A stretch of DNA of 64,000 bases from Mesocentrotus franciscanus (taxonomy: Eukaryota; Echinodermata; Echinoidea; Camarodonta; Strongylocentrotidae), in assembly GCA_037976565.1 (NCBI GenBank), contig CP137673.1:3716218-3780217 (forward strand), read 5' to 3'. The notes below the pieces were generated by a model. That model made no database searches, was not told the DNA's origin, and was given only the letters and a program-made list of their open reading frames with translations. This document shows, piece by piece, positions 62,589 to 64,000 of this stretch. Every line of letters starts with the position of its first letter. Within the stretch, counting starts at the first letter, position 1. Made by a program: the position numbers and the translations under genes.

Positions 62589-62680
62589 TAACGTGAATTT
62601 GAACGTTTTCATGCTTTTCTCACACGTCAATTAAAATGGGTTGTATACAATCGAAGACAAAGCCAAAGCCAAAGGCAAAG
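62589..62680 (+). CDS. Lipid-anchor exon copy 3 with basic extension
   Basis: TTTTGCAG acceptor, 5' UTR like the other copies, ATG at 62636. It encodes MGCIQSKTKPKPKAK, donor AAAG|GTAAGC, phase 0. Compared with copies 1 and 2 it has Lys4 to Ile and eight extra residues of a Lys-Pro repeat, keeping the frame. The stronger basic patch would strengthen membrane binding (inference). Its partner exons should lie past the window end. Confidence 0.6.
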
Positions 62681-62731
62681 GTAAGCCGGCTGATAATTTG
62701 ACTCAATCGTGATATATTGAAAAATTTAAGT

Positions 62732-62783
62732 TTATGTATAGATCGACATTCTCTCTCTTTCCCCTAGTGTCTCTCTATGTCTT

Positions 62784-62814
<31 letters not shown>

Positions 62815-62830
62815 GTGTCTCTCCTTCTTT

Positions 62831-62886
<56 letters not shown>

Positions 62887-62905
62887 TCCCTTTCTCTCTC
62901 TTTCC
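62732..62905 (+). repeat. (TC)n microsatellite
   Basis: CT dinucleotides with TCTG variants. Ser/Leu ORFs are artefacts. Confidence 0.9.
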
Positions 62906-63944
62906 TCTCATTCTCGCTCTACCCCCCTTCCTCCACCTCGGGACTTCCCGCCACTCACTGGCTCATATCTGGTAATTTTCACCATATGAAAACGGAGTTC
63001 ATAATCTGCAGGCTCTAATCTCAAATTACAATGAAGATCCGTTTTGCTCATTCGATCGATCATTCTCAAGAAACATCGAAACTTCACAACTCCGCAATGG
63101 CCGGCCCATTGGCAATGCTCAATGGGACGGGATCCTAGACTATATTTTTGTTATTCAAATTACGGAGTACATGCTGAAGATTATTACATAAGTATATGTA
63201 TAGGATGTTTTTTGTTGTTGACATATATAATATTTGAAGGCTTACAATTTGAGATTTCGGACAATCACTGGTTTCGGACTTTGTTTGGCGAGGAAAACCT
63301 AAGATTAAAAAGAGTATTATGTTATTAGATTATAAACAGGTAGGGCTGGAAATGATACATTTCCCATCATTAATAAATGCCCAAAGGGTAATATGGGTTA
63401 AAAGGCTTTTTCAGGCGGAAGAGGACACAAAAAGGAAGCAGTGGGGGGTGTAGATAGTGTTACCTGACTGGTATCGTATTAAATAAATAACTGGAATCAT
63501 TTAAATATAATACAAAACTAACATGAGATACCCTCACACTCACTGTCTCTAAATGTCAAGATCCTAAAGGCAATATTTGTGTTTTCCTCATCGCAAATCA
63601 GGAAGTTTGGGAGGGAGGGTGGTTATGAGGGGAGAGAAGTGTGGATGGGAAGGGGGATGAGGGAGAGAGACTTGGTTTCTTGGGCAGGGTGCACGGGGGT
63701 TCAGGAGAACATTTTTATTTTCATCTTCATTCAATGTTATGACTTGTAATATAATTGTTGTTGTTGCTATTTTAATGTATTGTTTGTAATTATTATATTA
63801 TCAAAATGAGTTTATATGTAATAGAATGTCTTTTTTTCTTCTCTATTACATGTATGTTACATTTGGTTCATTGAATGAAAAATAAAATACCTACTAAAAC
63901 AAACAAAAAATCACAGGCATGTTCAACATGTTTAACCCTATTCT
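62906..63944. other. Presumed first intron of the segment C gene
   Basis: No exon recognised. 63480-63530 (AATAACTGGAATC.TTTAAAT) matches 39603-39650 upstream of the exon at 39894, so homology to the A-gene intron continues here. Confidence 0.4.
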
Positions 63945-64000
63945 GCCTCGGAGGGGGGGGGGGGTGGTTGTCCATGGGGGTAATTTTCCGGGTGGTGACT
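63945..64000 (+). repeat. Start of a third GGTAATTNTCC minisatellite
   Basis: A G run then GTGGTTGTCCATGGGGGTAA, same family as 8925-9290 and 37235-37523; cut by the window edge. Confidence 0.6.

Larger units (their letters stand above)
59340..62750 (+). repeat. Segmental duplication, segment C
   Basis: Matches segment A from about 34817 through the lipid-anchor exon. It contains an extra internal ~190-bp tandem duplication (60838-61030 and 61058-61250), lacks the minisatellite of A, and has a MITE insertion at 61799-61964. Confidence 0.8.

Noticed and set aside
63044..63328. 94-residue ORF after lipid-anchor copy 3
   Set aside because: No acceptor in suitable phase, no similarity to the exon at 39894, no domain; left as intron.

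Overview
The window is animal (metazoan) genomic DNA. Its genes are split by GT..AG introns, it is AT-rich, and it is crowded with microsatellites, foldback MITEs and SINEs. The PLA2G6 orthologue, the KCTD-like gene, a THAP domain and the repeat style together suggest a marine invertebrate deuterostome, most likely an echinoderm such as a sea urchin. That assignment is inference from style, not proof. A 500-base assembly gap lies at 50626-51125.

Layout. 1-16 kb is mostly repeat: several inverted-repeat MITEs, a LINE 3' end at 7426-7645, an inverted minisatellite at 8925-9290, a 2.26-kb hAT-like element filled with a GGGGCAC minisatellite at 9869-12128, and microsatellites. A possible three-exon gene of unknown function lies on the minus strand at 2602-3719.

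16107-32.1 kb holds the one fully interpretable gene, a + strand calcium-independent phospholipase A2 of the PLA2G6 (iPLA2 beta) type. I traced fourteen coding exons with matching splice phases: an N-terminal region, ankyrin repeats, then a patatin-type lipase with DGGGIKG, GTSTG and DGG. The phases close on an 866-residue protein only if one base is restored in a G run of exon 8, so the assembled copy carries an apparent frameshift there. Its introns hold a THAP-domain-bearing inverted-repeat element, a decayed duplicate of exon 10, SINEs, and a (CTT)n array.

33-42.4 kb has palindromes, then segment 'A' (34.1-38.2 kb), then two near-identical copies of a short exon encoding MGCKQSK (a myristoylation/palmitoylation-type N terminus). 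Downstream are the exons of an unrecognised protein at 39894-41245. Segment A recurs as B (54.6-57.7 kb) and C (59.34-62.75 kb). C carries a third lipid-anchor exon with a basic extension, so a paralogous gene probably continues past the window end.

42.4-54.2 kb holds microsatellites, a tRNA-type SINE, MITEs, a C2H2 zinc-finger fragment next to three 180-bp tandem units, and an intronless gene with two KCTD/T1-type BTB domains (51561-52553) between copies of an interspersed repeat. Transposable-element activity explains most of the remaining structure. Several insertions can be read directly because segment A or C provides an empty site.
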